Of a stretch of DNA of 64,000 nt, positions 43,775 through 52,520 are shown piece by piece. Each line of letters starts with the position of its first letter. Positions within the stretch are counted from its first letter, which is position 1. Position numbers and translations under genes: made by a program. Source of the stretch: Reyranella sp. (GTDB taxonomy: Bacteria > Pseudomonadota > Alphaproteobacteria > Reyranellales > Reyranellaceae); NCBI RefSeq assembly GCF_004297265.1, contig NZ_SCUT01000010.1, positions 1 to 64,000 of the forward strand, given 5' to 3'. The notes under the pieces are model-generated. The model was not told the origin of the DNA, did no database searches, and was given only the letters and a program-made list of their open reading frames with translations.

Positions 43775-43847
43775 GAAAGGAGGCGGGGTGGAAGGGGACA
43801 GCGTGTCGCTTTATGGTCCGGCGGCATCTTCTCGGGGGAGAAACCAT

Positions 43848-44273
43848 ATGGAACGTAATGGCATGCCGCGCGTCATCGCGGCATTCCTGGACAGCGGCAT
43901 CGGCTGGTTCCTGGCCCGGCTGGTGTTGACCTTCGTCTTCTGGAGCGCGGGTCTGGCGCATCTGATCGGCTTCCAGCACAGCGTCGCCGAACTCAAGACG
44001 CTGGGCCTGGAGCCGGCCGGCTTCCTCAACGTCGTGCTGATCGCCACGCTTTTGATCGGCTCTCTGCTGATCCTGCTGGATCGATGGCTGTGGCTGGGCT
44101 GCGGTATCCTGAGCGGCTTTCTCGTGGTTGCCATCGTGCTCGCCCATCCCTTCTGGACGATGGAGGAACCCGCCCGGACGCCGCACTTTCGCGTCGCCAT
44201 GGAGCATATCTCGCTGATTGGCGGCTTCATGGTCTGCGCCGTCGCGGGACGGCTGCGCGATTTGCGGCGGTAG
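43848..44273 (+). CDS. DoxX-family membrane protein
   Basis: 141 residues with four membrane helices. GWFLARLVLTFVFWSAGLAHLIGFQHSVAEL is the DoxX-like start, and HISLIGGFMVCAVAG the last helix. A gggggag ribosome site precedes ATG 43848. DoxX proteins are small quinone- or thiosulphate-oxidation-linked or stress-linked membrane proteins. It abuts the convergent NUDIX gene with no spacer. Confidence 0.8.
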   Translation: MERNGMPRVIAAFLDSGIGWFLARLVLTFVFWSAGLAHLIGFQHSVAELKTLGLEPAGFLNVVLIATLLIGSLLILLDRWLWLGCGILSGFLVVAIVLAHPFWTMEEPARTPHFRVAMEHISLIGGFMVCAVAGRLRDLRR

Positions 44274-44870
44274 CTAATCCAACAGTGCCGTCAGCCGCTT
44301 GTCCCGCGTCTTGCGCGCGAAAGTGTGCAGTAGCCACATCGCGCCGCTCTGGAAACCGTGCAGGGTGCGGCGCCCGTCGCGCAGTTCTTCGAGGAAGGCA
44401 GGAAAGGGCACTTCGTGCGTCACGATGACCTCGCCGTCATCGAGTCGGGGCTCGGAGACCTTGCGCGCATCCAGAGCCACGAAACAGTACACGCGGTTGT
44501 CGAGCCGCGGCGCATTGGCGAAGAAAGCCCCGAGAGGGTGCCATTCCTCGCTGGCGAAGCCGGTCTCTTCCAGCAGCTCGCGCTTGGCCTGTTCGACCGG
44601 CTCGCCCGGCCCGTCCTGGACGCCGCACGGCAGCTCGATCACGATCTCTTTCGCACCGTGCCGATACTCCTCGACCAGGACGATGTTGCCGTCGTGGGTG
44701 ATCGCAAGGGCGGTGACCCAGTCGGGTTGCTCGATGACGTGGAAAGGCGTGAGCACGCGGCCGTTTGGCAGCTCGACCGTGTCGGAACGCAGCGCCAGCC
44801 AGCGGTCGCGGTAATTATACTTCGATGCGAGCACCTTCCAGGGCGCGACGGTCATGCGGTCATCCGCCAT
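44274..44870 (-). CDS. NUDIX hydrolase (ADP-ribose-pyrophosphatase-like)
   Basis: 198 residues from ATG 44870. The Nudix box is complete: GVQDGPGEPVEQAKRELLEETGF fits G-x5-E-x7-R-E-U-x-E-E-x-G-U. WKVLASKYNYRDRWLALRSDTVELPNG is the ADP-ribose-pyrophosphatase-like N-terminal strand region. It hydrolyses nucleoside diphosphate derivatives. It starts 1 base after the SDR stop, so both belong to one operon with sugE. Confidence 0.88.
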   Translation of the reverse strand: MADDRMTVAPWKVLASKYNYRDRWLALRSDTVELPNGRVLTPFHVIEQPDWVTALAITHDGNIVLVEEYRHGAKEIVIELPCGVQDGPGEPVEQAKRELLEETGFASEEWHPLGAFFANAPRLDNRVYCFVALDARKVSEPRLDDGEVIVTHEVPFPAFLEELRDGRRTLHGFQSGAMWLLHTFARKTRDKRLTALLD

Positions 44871-44871
44871 G

Positions 44872-45630
44872 TCAGACCGCCGTCCAGCCGCCGTCGACCA
44901 CCAGCTCGGCGCCGGTGACGTAGGAGGATTCGTCCGACGCCAGGAACAGGATGGCATTGGCCACTTCGTCGACCTCTCCGGCGCGGCCGAGCGGTACGCC
45001 CTTCAGGGTCTTGGCGCGCTCCACCGGATCGGCGGTGCGGCCCGACGTGCGCATCGGCGGCATCAGCCCCGGATGCACCGAGTTCACGCGGATGCCTTCC
45101 CGGCCATGCTGCGCTGCAGCAGCCTTGGTCATCAGCCGAACGGCTCCCTTGGAAGCGTTATAGCCGACATGGATGTAGGACTGGCCGACGATGCCCGAGA
45201 TCGACGACAGGTTGATCACCGAGCCCGGGCCGCCGGTCTTGCGGATGGCGGCGATGCCGTACTTCATGCCGAGGAAGACGCCGGTCGAGTTGATGTCCAT
45301 CAACCTGTGCCACAGTGCCGTGTCGTAGAGATCCTCGGCCGCCGACCCCGAGATGCCGGCGTTGTTCACCAGCACGTTGAGACCGCCATGGGAGGCGACC
45401 GTCCCGTCGACGGCGGCCTGCCACTCCTCTTCCTTTGTGACGTCGAGATGCATATAGGTCGCCGTGCCGCCGGCCTTGCTGATCTCCGCGACGACCGCCT
45501 CGCCGTCCGTGTCGAGCACGTCCGCCACGATCACGGCCCTTGCACCCTCGCGGGCGAAAAGGCGCGCGGTGGCTGCACCCATACCGCTTGCCGCGCCGGT
45601 CACCAGCGCCACCTTGCCCTTCATCCTCAT
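44872..45630 (-). CDS. Short-chain dehydrogenase/reductase (SDR)
   Basis: 252 residues from ATG 45630 (ATG 45624 also possible). Cofactor motif TGAASGMGAATARLF, NNAG at about 85-95, catalytic Ser in NLSSISG and YNASKGAVRL (Y-x3-K) make a classical SDR. ADVLDT after the second strand suggests NAD specificity. The substrate is an unknown alcohol or ketone. Confidence 0.92.
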   Translation of the reverse strand: MRMKGKVALVTGAASGMGAATARLFAREGARAVIVADVLDTDGEAVVAEISKAGGTATYMHLDVTKEEEWQAAVDGTVASHGGLNVLVNNAGISGSAAEDLYDTALWHRLMDINSTGVFLGMKYGIAAIRKTGGPGSVINLSSISGIVGQSYIHVGYNASKGAVRLMTKAAAAQHGREGIRVNSVHPGLMPPMRTSGRTADPVERAKTLKGVPLGRAGEVDEVANAILFLASDESSYVTGAELVVDGGWTAV

Positions 45631-45641
45631 CGTGTGTCTCC

Positions 45642-45959
45642 TCAGGCGAGCTTGAGGCCGACGATGCCGGCCACGATGAGCGCGATCGAGACGATTCGGA
45701 TCGTCGAGGCGGTATCGCCGAACGCGAGGATGCCCACCGTGAAGGCGCCCACGGCACCGATACCAGTCCAGATTGCGTAGGCAGTGCCCATCGGGATGGT
45801 GCGTTGTGCCCACATAAGCAGCGCCCCGCTCACGACGATGGCAACTGCGGCGAAGAGGAGCCATCCAGGCCGGATTCCCTCGTCCGTCCAGCCGAGCTTC
45901 AGCCCCACGGGCCAGCCGATTTCGCAAAGTCCCGCCAGGAAAAGAGATATCCAAGCCAT
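45642..45959 (-). CDS. sugE: SMR-family efflux protein, SugE/Gdx type
   Basis: 105 residues with four membrane helices. FLAGLCEIGWPVGLK carries the essential helix-1 Glu in the SugE context, and WAQRTIPMGTAYAIWTGIGAVGAFTVGILAFGD is nearly diagnostic. Members of this branch export guanidinium with proton exchange, though some export quaternary ammonium compounds. Start ATG 45959 is preferred over an upstream ATG. No convincing guanidine riboswitch was found upstream. Confidence 0.9.
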   Translation of the reverse strand: MAWISLFLAGLCEIGWPVGLKLGWTDEGIRPGWLLFAAVAIVVSGALLMWAQRTIPMGTAYAIWTGIGAVGAFTVGILAFGDTASTIRIVSIALIVAGIVGLKLA

Positions 45960-45999
45960 CCAATGTCCCCCCCGGAGCAAGTGCTGTCGTTGACTGCAG

Positions 46000-46016
46000 C
46001 GTTACAGCCTGTAACG
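46000..46016. promoter_or_regulatory. 17-bp palindrome between divergent sugE and ABC transporter genes
   Basis: cgttaca-gcc-tgtaacg is a perfect 7-bp inverted repeat around a 3-base centre, located in the 130-base divergent intergenic region. Its size fits a dimeric repressor or activator site. There is no adjacent regulator gene, so the role is only a suggestion. Confidence 0.45.
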
Positions 46017-46089
46017 ATTGAGGATTGCACGCATCTTGCAGCATAGCGAGGGCGGCACCGGGAAGGGCATCGATCTTGGGAGTATTGAA

Positions 46090-47880
46090 ATGAACGAACG
46101 TGAACTGCGTGGCCTCATCGGCAAGGTGAAGGCCGGGAAGCTTTCGCGACGTGGTTTCGTGCAGGCGATGATGGCCGTGGGCATCGGCGCGCCGGCCGCG
46201 GGCCAGATCCTCATGCATTCCGGCGTGGCGATGGCGCAGAGCCCCTCGACCTACAAGCCGACCAAGCGGGGCGGCGGCGGCCCGCTGAAGCTGCTGTGGT
46301 GGCAGGGTCCGACGCTCCTTAACCCGCACTTCGCGGTCGGCACCAAGGACCAGGACGGTTCGCGCCTGTTCTACGAGCCGCTGGCGGCGTGGGATGGCGA
46401 GGGCAATCTGAAGCCCAAGCTGGCGGCCGAGATCCCGACCAAGGAGAATGGCGGGCTTTCCGCCGACGGCCTGTCGGTGACCTGGAAGCTGAAGCAGGGC
46501 GTCACCTGGCACGACGGCAAGCCCTTCACGGCCGACGACGTCGTGTTCAACTGGGAATATGCCAAGGATCCGGCGACGGCGGCCTACACGATCGCGTCCT
46601 ACCAGGACGTGATGGTCGAAAAGGTCGACCAGTACACCGTCAAGGTGAAGTTCAAGAAGGCGACGCCGTTCTGGGCCGATGCCTTCGTCGGCACGCGCGG
46701 CATGCTGATCCCGAAGCACCTGTTCGCGGACTTCATCGGCGCCAAGTCGCGCGACGCCCCCACCAACCTGAAGCCGGTCGGCACCGGCCCCTACATGTTC
46801 AAGGATTTCAAGCCGGGCGATCTGGTCACGGGTGTCGCAAACCCGAACTACCACCAGGCCAACAAGCCCTATTTTGACTCGGTCGAAATGAAGGGCGGTG
46901 GCGATGCCGTCTCGGCGGCGCGCGCCGTGCTGCAGACCGGCGAGTTCGATTTCGCCTGGAACCTGCAGGTCGAGGACGAGATCCTCACGCGCCTGGAGAA
47001 GGGTGGCAAGGGCAAGGTCTCGGTCACGCCGGGCGGCAACATCGAGTTCCTGCTCATGAACACGACCGACCCGTGGACGGAAGTCGACGGCGAGCGGTCG
47101 AGCCTGAAGACCAAGCACCCGACGCTCAGCGATCCCGAAGTGCGCAAGGCGATTGCGCTCCTGGTCGACAACAAGTCGATCCAGGATCACATCTACGGCC
47201 GCACCGGTCCGGCGACCCGCAACTTCCTCTATGGTCCGCCGCGCTTCGATTCGAAGAACAATCCGATCGAGTTCAACGTCGACAAGGCCAACGACATCCT
47301 CGAGAAGGCCGGCTGGAAGAAGGGCGCCGACGGCATCCGCGCCAAGGACGGCAAGAAGCTGAAGTTCGTCTACCAGACCTCGATCAACCAGCCCCGCCAG
47401 AAGACGCAGGCGATCATCAAGCAGGCGGCCCAGAAGGCCGGTATCGACATCGAGCTGAAATCGGTGACGGCATCGGTCTTCTTCTCGTCCGACGTGGCCA
47501 ATCCGGACACCTACACGAAGTTCTACACCGACCTCGAGATGTACACGACGACCATGGGCCAGCCCGACCCGGGCACGCACATGCTGCAGTTCGTCTCGAC
47601 GGAGGCGGCCACCAAGGCCAACAAGTGGCAGGGCCGCAACATCACCCGCTGGCAGAGCCCCGAGGCCGACAAGCTCTACCGCGAGACCGAAGCGGAACTC
47701 GATCCCGTCAAACGGGCTGCGTTGTTCATCAAGTTGAACGACCTCGCCATCCAGAATCAGATCGTGATGGGCATCGTGCAGCGACCGACGGTCTCGGCGA
47801 TGACGGCGAAGCTCAACGCCCAGATCAGCGGCTGGGACAATAACACCTCGGACCTCAGCGACTGGTTCAAGGACGCGTAA
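46090..47880 (+). CDS. Peptide-type ABC transporter substrate-binding protein (SBP_bac_5), Tat-exported
   Basis: 596 residues. The N-terminus has a twin-arginine signal (KLSRRGFVQAMMAVGIGAPAAG). The mature protein is a family-5 binding protein: LFYEPLAAWDGEGNLKPKLAAEIP, VTWKLKQGVTWHDGKPFTADDVVFNWEYAKDP and VGTGPYMFKDFKPGD. It captures a peptide or another medium-sized solute in the periplasm. The complete transporter follows: two permeases and two ATPases. A terminator directly after the gene probably gives the binding protein an excess over the membrane parts. Confidence 0.92.
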   Translation: MNERELRGLIGKVKAGKLSRRGFVQAMMAVGIGAPAAGQILMHSGVAMAQSPSTYKPTKRGGGGPLKLLWWQGPTLLNPHFAVGTKDQDGSRLFYEPLAAWDGEGNLKPKLAAEIPTKENGGLSADGLSVTWKLKQGVTWHDGKPFTADDVVFNWEYAKDPATAAYTIASYQDVMVEKVDQYTVKVKFKKATPFWADAFVGTRGMLIPKHLFADFIGAKSRDAPTNLKPVGTGPYMFKDFKPGDLVTGVANPNYHQANKPYFDSVEMKGGGDAVSAARAVLQTGEFDFAWNLQVEDEILTRLEKGGKGKVSVTPGGNIEFLLMNTTDPWTEVDGERSSLKTKHPTLSDPEVRKAIALLVDNKSIQDHIYGRTGPATRNFLYGPPRFDSKNNPIEFNVDKANDILEKAGWKKGADGIRAKDGKKLKFVYQTSINQPRQKTQAIIKQAAQKAGIDIELKSVTASVFFSSDVANPDTYTKFYTDLEMYTTTMGQPDPGTHMLQFVSTEAATKANKWQGRNITRWQSPEADKLYRETEAELDPVKRAALFIKLNDLAIQNQIVMGIVQRPTVSAMTAKLNAQISGWDNNTSDLSDWFKDA

Positions 47881-47890
47881 GTCCTAAGAC

Positions 47891-47927
47891 GCCCTCCCCG
47901 CCATCCGCGGGGAGGGCTTTCCTTTTT
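47891..47927 (+). terminator. Rho-independent terminator after the binding-protein gene
   Basis: gccctccccgc / gcggggagggc forms a perfect 11-bp GC-rich stem with a 5-base loop, followed by tttcctttttg. It lies between the binding-protein stop and the first permease, so it is likely a partial (read-through) terminator. Confidence 0.85.
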
Positions 47928-47940
47928 GCAGGTCCATCGC

Positions 47941-48903
47941 GTGAGCAGGCAGTACGTAATCCGGAAGCTCCTGATCATGATCCCGAGTCTGCTCGGGATC
48001 AGCATCGTGCTCTTCGCCCTCCTGGCCCTCGCGCCGGGAGATCCGTTCGACGAATTGGCGACAAACCCGGCGGTTCCGCCCGAGGTGCGCGCCGCATTGC
48101 GCGCCAAGTTCGGTCTCGATGACCCGATCTGGATGCGTTACTGGCACTGGCTGATCGCCCTGCTGCAGGGCGACTGGGGATTCTCCTTCGTCAGCCGCAT
48201 GGACGTGAGCACGCTGATCCTGCAGCGGCTGCCCGTGACCCTGGTCGTCATCGGCGCCTCGCAGATCCTGGCCATTGCGATCGCCATTCCGGTCGGCGTT
48301 CTGGCGGCGACCCGGCCCTATTCCCTGTTCGACCAGATCGCCAACACCTTCGCCTTCATCGGCTTCTCGCTGCCGACCTTCTTCACAGGCCTGGTGCTGA
48401 TCCTGGTCTTCTCGATCCAGCTCGACTGGCTGCCCTTCGTCTACCGCGCCGACATCAGCGCGACCGGCTGGGAGTTCTACTGGGAGCACATCAAGCAGTC
48501 GATCATGCCGGTGACGGTGCTGGGGTTGTTCCAGGGGGCGGCGCTGGTGCGTTTCGTGCGATCCTCGGTGCTCGACGTCATCCGCCTCGATTACGTCACC
48601 ACGGCGCGCTCCAAGGGCATCGGCGAGCGCAAGGTCATCACCCGGCACGTGGTGCGCACCGCGCTGATCCCGGTCGTGACCCTGGTCGCGCTGCAGATGC
48701 CCATCGTCTTCAGCGGTGCGGTCGTCACGGAGCAGATCTTCCGCGTCCCCGGCATCGGCTCGCTGCTGATCACCTCCATGCTCTCCAACGACACGCCCGT
48801 CGTCATGGGCGTCACCTTCGTCTCGGCCTGCCTGGTCGTCTTCTTCAACCTCATTGCAGACATCCTCTATGGCTGGCTCGACCCCCGCATCGCTTTCCGC
48901 TAG
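47941..48903 (+). CDS. ABC transporter permease (DppB-like)
   Basis: 320 residues from GTG 47941; a TTG at 47926 is inside the terminator tail and less likely. There are six membrane helices. RKLLIMIPSLLGISIVLFALLALAPGDPF and the EAA loop DYVTTARSKGIGERKVITRHVVRTALIP are typical of DppB/OppB. VTLVVIGASQILAIAIAIPVG is the second helix. It is the inner-membrane half of the importer, overlapping the next permease gene. Confidence 0.92.
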   Translation: MSRQYVIRKLLIMIPSLLGISIVLFALLALAPGDPFDELATNPAVPPEVRAALRAKFGLDDPIWMRYWHWLIALLQGDWGFSFVSRMDVSTLILQRLPVTLVVIGASQILAIAIAIPVGVLAATRPYSLFDQIANTFAFIGFSLPTFFTGLVLILVFSIQLDWLPFVYRADISATGWEFYWEHIKQSIMPVTVLGLFQGAALVRFVRSSVLDVIRLDYVTTARSKGIGERKVITRHVVRTALIPVVTLVALQMPIVFSGAVVTEQIFRVPGIGSLLITSMLSNDTPVVMGVTFVSACLVVFFNLIADILYGWLDPRIAFR

Positions 48904-49816
48904 CGCTCCCGCCGCGGCGCCCGCCGCGCGCAAGGCGCAGCGCTTCTCGCCCTGGCACGAGGCCTGGCGCCGCTTCCGGCGGCACAAGATGGCCCTGTTC
49001 TCGGCCGTTGCGCTGTTCCTGATCGTGTTCGGCGTGCTGGCCGGCCCGTTCCTCTGGCCGGTGGCGATCAACGAGATCGACTTCGCGGCCAAGCTGCAGG
49101 GGCCGTCCTGGGCCCATCCGCTGGGCACCGACGATCTCGGCCAGGACCTGCTCGCGCGGCTGATCTACGGCGGCCGCATCTCGATCGCGGTGGGCGTCGC
49201 GGCCATGGTCGTCGCGATCTTCTTCGGCCTGCTGGTCGGCGCCATCGCCGGCATGTCGAGCGGCCGGGTCGATGCGGCGCTGATGTGGGTCACCGACCTC
49301 TTCCTGTCGCTGCCGCAGCTGCCGCTGCTGCTGCTGGTGATCTACCTGTTCCGCGAGCCGGTGAAGGGCGTGCTGGGCGTCGAGGGCGGTGCCTTCGTGC
49401 TGATCGTCGCCGTCATCGGCGGCACGCGCTGGATGTCGGCGGCACGCCTCGTGCGCGCGCAATTCCTTTCCTTGCGCGAGAAAGAATTCGTCGAGGCGGC
49501 GCGGGCGCTGGGCGCCTCGAAGTTGCGCCAGGTGGTCCAGCACATCCTGCCCAACGCGCTGGGGCCGGTGATCGTGGTCGCGACCATCGACATCGCCGCC
49601 GCCATCATCGCGGAATCGACCCTGTCGTTCCTCGGCCTCGGCTTCCCGTCCGACGTGCCGACCTGGGGCAGCGTGCTGCGCGACGCCAAGGACTATCTCG
49701 ACATCGCGCCGCACTGGGCGCTGTTCCCCGGCTCACTGATCTTCATCACCGTGCTGGCGATCAATTTCATCGGCGACGGACTGCGCGACGCGCTCGATCC
49801 GCGGCGTGTTCTCTAG
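48869..49816 (+). CDS. ABC transporter permease (DppC-like)
   Basis: 315 residues from ATG 48869, overlapping the previous gene by 35 bases. Conserved DppC features are [57 protein letters not shown] and the EAA motif [27 protein letters not shown]. About six helices. It is the second permease half. Confidence 0.92.
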   Translation: MAGSTPASLSASAPAAAPAARKAQRFSPWHEAWRRFRRHKMALFSAVALFLIVFGVLAGPFLWPVAINEIDFAAKLQGPSWAHPLGTDDLGQDLLARLIYGGRISIAVGVAAMVVAIFFGLLVGAIAGMSSGRVDAALMWVTDLFLSLPQLPLLLLVIYLFREPVKGVLGVEGGAFVLIVAVIGGTRWMSAARLVRAQFLSLREKEFVEAARALGASKLRQVVQHILPNALGPVIVVATIDIAAAIIAESTLSFLGLGFPSDVPTWGSVLRDAKDYLDIAPHWALFPGSLIFITVLAINFIGDGLRDALDPRRVL

Positions 49817-49828
49817 GGCGGGTGTAGC

Positions 49829-50800
49829 GTGGCCGAACCTCTGCTGGACATTCGCGGTCTCAAGACCTGGTTCAAGACCGACGACGGCATGGTGCGTGCC
49901 GTCGACGGCGTCGACCTGCACATCGACCGGGGCGAGACGCTGGGCGTGGTGGGCGAATCGGGCTGCGGCAAGACCGTCACCGCGCGCTCGGTGCTGAAGC
50001 TGATCGATATGCCGCCCGGCCGCTTCGAGGCCGGCCAGATCCTGTGGCAGGGAAGGGACCTGATTCCGCTTTCCATGGAGGAGATGGACAAGATCCGCGC
50101 CAAGGAGATCGCCATCATTTTCCAGGAGCCGATGACCTCGCTCAATCCGGTCTACACGGTGGGCGACCAGATCGCCGAGGTGATCGCGCTGCACCAGAAG
50201 CTGTCGCGCAAGCAGGCGATCGCCGGTGCTGCGGAGATGCTTCGGCTGGTCAATATTCCCAACCCGCAGCGCCGCGTGCATGACTATCCGCACCAGTTCT
50301 CGGGCGGCATGCGCCAGAGGGTCATGATCGCCATGGCGCTTTCCTGCCAACCCAAGCTGCTGATTGCCGACGAGCCGACCACCGCCCTCGACGTCACCAT
50401 CCAGGCGCAGATCCTGGAACTGATGCAGGAGATGAAGGAGCGGTTCGGCATGGCCATCATGCTGATCACCCACGCGATGGGCGTCGTCGCCGAGACCTGC
50501 CAGAGGGTGACGGTGATGTATGCCGGCAACGTCGTCGAGGAGGCGTCGGTGGAGGCGCTGTTCGGCGATCCGCGACATCCCTACACGCAAGGGCTCATCC
50601 GCTCCATCCCGCGTGTCGATCGCTCGGCCGAGAAGAAGCAGCGACTGGAGGCCATCGCCGGCACCGTGCCGAACCTGCTCGAGCCGCCGCCGGGTTGCCG
50701 CTTCGCCGCACGCTGCAAGTTTGCCATGGATGTCTGCACCCAGGCCGTGCCGCCCCTCAAGGAAGTCGGGCCCGGCCATTACGTGAGGTGCGTGCTGTGA
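49829..50800 (+). CDS. ABC transporter ATP-binding protein (DppD-like)
   Basis: 323 residues from GTG 49829. The Walker A variant is [11 protein letters not shown], the Q-loop [11 protein letters not shown], the signature [15 protein letters not shown] and Walker [13 protein letters not shown], with the C-terminal oligopeptide-transporter cysteine motif [14 protein letters not shown] (iron-sulphur or structural). It energises import. Its stop overlaps the next gene (GTGA). Confidence 0.94.
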   Translation: MAEPLLDIRGLKTWFKTDDGMVRAVDGVDLHIDRGETLGVVGESGCGKTVTARSVLKLIDMPPGRFEAGQILWQGRDLIPLSMEEMDKIRAKEIAIIFQEPMTSLNPVYTVGDQIAEVIALHQKLSRKQAIAGAAEMLRLVNIPNPQRRVHDYPHQFSGGMRQRVMIAMALSCQPKLLIADEPTTALDVTIQAQILELMQEMKERFGMAIMLITHAMGVVAETCQRVTVMYAGNVVEEASVEALFGDPRHPYTQGLIRSIPRVDRSAEKKQRLEAIAGTVPNLLEPPPGCRFAARCKFAMDVCTQAVPPLKEVGPGHYVRCVL

Positions 50801-51813
50801 GCGCGCCGGTGAGTGCTCCGACCGCCGCTTCGGCCGCGGATACCGCCAAGCCGCTCCTGTCGGTGCGCGACCTGCGCAAGCATTTCGCGATTCGAGGCGG
50901 CATCCTCTCGCGCGTCGTCGACAAGGTGCACGCCGTCGACGGCGTCAGCTTCGACATCGAGGCCGGCGAGACCTTGGGTGTCGTGGGAGAATCGGGCTGC
51001 GGCAAGTCGACGACCGGCCGCTGCATCCTGCGCCTGATTGAGCCCAGCTCGGGCGAGGTCTGGTTCCAGGGCGCCGATGTCATGAAGATGAACCATGCTC
51101 AGCTGCAGGCGATGCGGCGCGACATGCAGATCATCTTCCAGGACCCGTACGCCTCGCTGAACCCGCGCCTCACGATCGGCGCCATCATCGGCGAGGCGCT
51201 GACCATCCATAAGCTGGTGAACTCGCGGCAGGCGCTGGAAGATCGCGTCGTGCAGCTCCTCGAGACGGTGGGACTGCGGCCCGACCACATGCGCCGCTTC
51301 CCGCACGAATTCTCGGGTGGCCAGCGTCAGCGCATCGGCATCGCCCGCGCGCTCGCAGTCGAACCCAAGCTGCTGATCTGCGACGAGCCGGTCTCGGCGC
51401 TCGACGTGTCGATCCAGGCGCAGGTCATCAACCTGCTGGAAGACCTGCAGGAGCAGTTCGGCCTCACCTACCTGTTCATCGCCCACGATCTCAGCGTGGT
51501 GGAGCACATCTCGACGCGCATCGCGGTGATGTATCTCGGCCGCGTCGTCGAGATTGCGCCGGCGGCGGAACTCTACGACAAGCCGATCCATCCCTATTCG
51601 GAAGCACTGCTCTCGGCCGTGCCGATCCCAGACCCGACGGTGAAGCGCAAGCGCATCATGCTGGAAGGCGACGTGCCCAACCCGATCCGCCCGCCGTCCG
51701 GCTGCCACTTCCACACCCGCTGCCCGATCGCGCGCCCCGACTGCAGCCAGCGCTCCCCGGTCCTCGAGGAGAAGCGCCCGGGTCATTGGGCGGCCTGTCA
51801 CTACCGGGATTAG
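50797..51813 (+). CDS. ABC transporter ATP-binding protein (DppF-like)
   Basis: 338 residues from GTG 50797 (4-base overlap). Walker [13 protein letters not shown]-loop [12 protein letters not shown], signature [15 protein letters not shown], Walker [13 protein letters not shown], and the C-terminal [14 protein letters not shown] cluster. It pairs with the DppD-like protein. It is the last gene of the five-gene transporter operon. Confidence 0.95.
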   Translation: MSAPVSAPTAASAADTAKPLLSVRDLRKHFAIRGGILSRVVDKVHAVDGVSFDIEAGETLGVVGESGCGKSTTGRCILRLIEPSSGEVWFQGADVMKMNHAQLQAMRRDMQIIFQDPYASLNPRLTIGAIIGEALTIHKLVNSRQALEDRVVQLLETVGLRPDHMRRFPHEFSGGQRQRIGIARALAVEPKLLICDEPVSALDVSIQAQVINLLEDLQEQFGLTYLFIAHDLSVVEHISTRIAVMYLGRVVEIAPAAELYDKPIHPYSEALLSAVPIPDPTVKRKRIMLEGDVPNPIRPPSGCHFHTRCPIARPDCSQRSPVLEEKRPGHWAACHYRD

Positions 51814-51905
51814 TGGCGCGGCATGAATGCCGATCGCTTTCGCTGCTCCTAGACCCTCCAGGGGACGACGGCTAGAAGTTTGGCCCCCAAACAGCCGAGG
51901 ATCCC

Positions 51906-52187
51906 ATGTCAGAGGACAGCAAGAAGGCGGCGAGTGCGATCCTCACTGAGAATGAGGAAGCGCTTTTCCAGATCATGAAGATCGTCATTGCGACCGTTGC
52001 GGCGGGCGACGCGGTGAAAGGAAAGCAGCTGGACGAACAACTCACCTATCTGAAGAACGCCTTCTACTCGAACGGGAAGAAGAAGGCGGCGATCATGGCG
52101 GAGTCGATCAGGATCGCGGCATTCGCATCAAGCCGCGATGCCGCCCGCTTGGCGAGCCTGCGGGGAAGCCCGAAGGGAACCGCTTAG
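51906..52187 (+). CDS. Small hypothetical helical protein
   Basis: 93 residues, MSEDSKKAASAILTENEEALFQIMKIVIATVAAGDAVKGKQLDEQL, continuing with a Lys/Ala-rich C-terminus. Predicted mostly helical and soluble; no family recognised. It is preceded by an aggatccc stretch. It is the last host gene before the tRNA/phage junction. Confidence 0.5.
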   Translation: MSEDSKKAASAILTENEEALFQIMKIVIATVAAGDAVKGKQLDEQLTYLKNAFYSNGKKKAAIMAESIRIAAFASSRDAARLASLRGSPKGTA

Positions 52188-52226
52188 TCTTCCCGTTTCC
52201 GCCGTTGACTGAGCTTTCGGCACCTA

Positions 52227-52286
52227 TGGTGCCCCCGGCCGGACTCGAACCGGCACGATCCTTTCGGATCAAGCGATTTTAAGTCC
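52227..52286 (-). tRNA. 3' fragment of a tRNA-Leu(UAA) gene (remnant at integration junction)
   Basis: Read on the minus strand this is cttaaaa (anticodon loop, UAA), a variable arm gatccgaaaggatc, a perfect T arm (gccgg-ttcgagt-ccggc), the acceptor strand cgggggc and encoded acca. The D arm and the 5' acceptor strand are absent; the 5' side runs directly into the neighbouring intact tRNA. This is what remains when an element integrates inside a tRNA gene and displaces its 3' part. Confidence 0.7.
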
Positions 52287-52294
52287 TCCCGCCG

Positions 52295-52382
52295 TGGTGC
52301 CGGGAGAGGGGCTCGAACCCTCACGTTTCAAGGAAACCAGGGGTTTTAAGCCCCATGCGTCTACCAGTTCCGCCATCCCGGC
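52295..52382 (-). tRNA. tRNA-Leu (anticodon UAA), complete
   Basis: 88 nt including an encoded cca. The acceptor stem gccggga/tcccggc is perfect. The D arm is gcggaactggtagacgc and the anticodon loop cttaaaa (UAA). It has a long variable arm as in class II tRNAs, and the T arm is gaggg-ttcgagc-ccctc. The outermost pair of the anticodon stem looks mismatched (T-T). It lies 8 bases from the tRNA-Leu remnant on one side and next to phage sequence on the other, so it is probably either phage-borne or part of the att junction. Confidence 0.92.
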
Positions 52383-52419
52383 TGTCACGGATGGCGCGAT
52401 CTGTCACGCCATCTGTCAC
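52382..52419. repeat. Three ctgtcac direct repeats next to the tRNA/phage junction
   Basis: ctgtcac occurs at 52382, 52401 and 52413 in the first 40 bases of the phage side. Short direct repeats beside an att site are typical of integrase arm-binding sites. A role as arm sites or as an operator is inferred only. Confidence 0.5.
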
Positions 52420-52465
52420 ACGACAGGCACCCTAGCAGCGCCCGCGGACGAAGTCCCGTGGTGGG

Positions 52466-52483
52466 CAAAAGTACCACCATTGC
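52466..52483 (+). promoter_or_regulatory. Candidate phage RNA-polymerase promoter, copy 1
   Basis: caaaagtaccaccattgc is identical to the sequence at 55111-55128; the match continues as x-gcc. It lies 38 bases before the RNA polymerase ATG. T7-like polymerases use highly conserved promoters of about 18-23 bp, and two exact copies flanking their own gene fit that role. Confidence 0.6.
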
Positions 52484-52520
52484 TGCCGGGGTCACTGACC
52501 CATTCCACTTAGGAGACCCT

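Noticed and set aside
45960..46089. Guanidine riboswitch upstream of sugE
   Set aside because: No paired ACGR-loop hairpins (guanidine-II) or recognisable guanidine-I/III elements were found on the sugE strand; only a simple palindrome is present.
47884..49128. A 414-codon minus-strand frame opposite the permease gene
   Set aside because: Charged, motif-free translation, fully antisense to the DppB-like gene.
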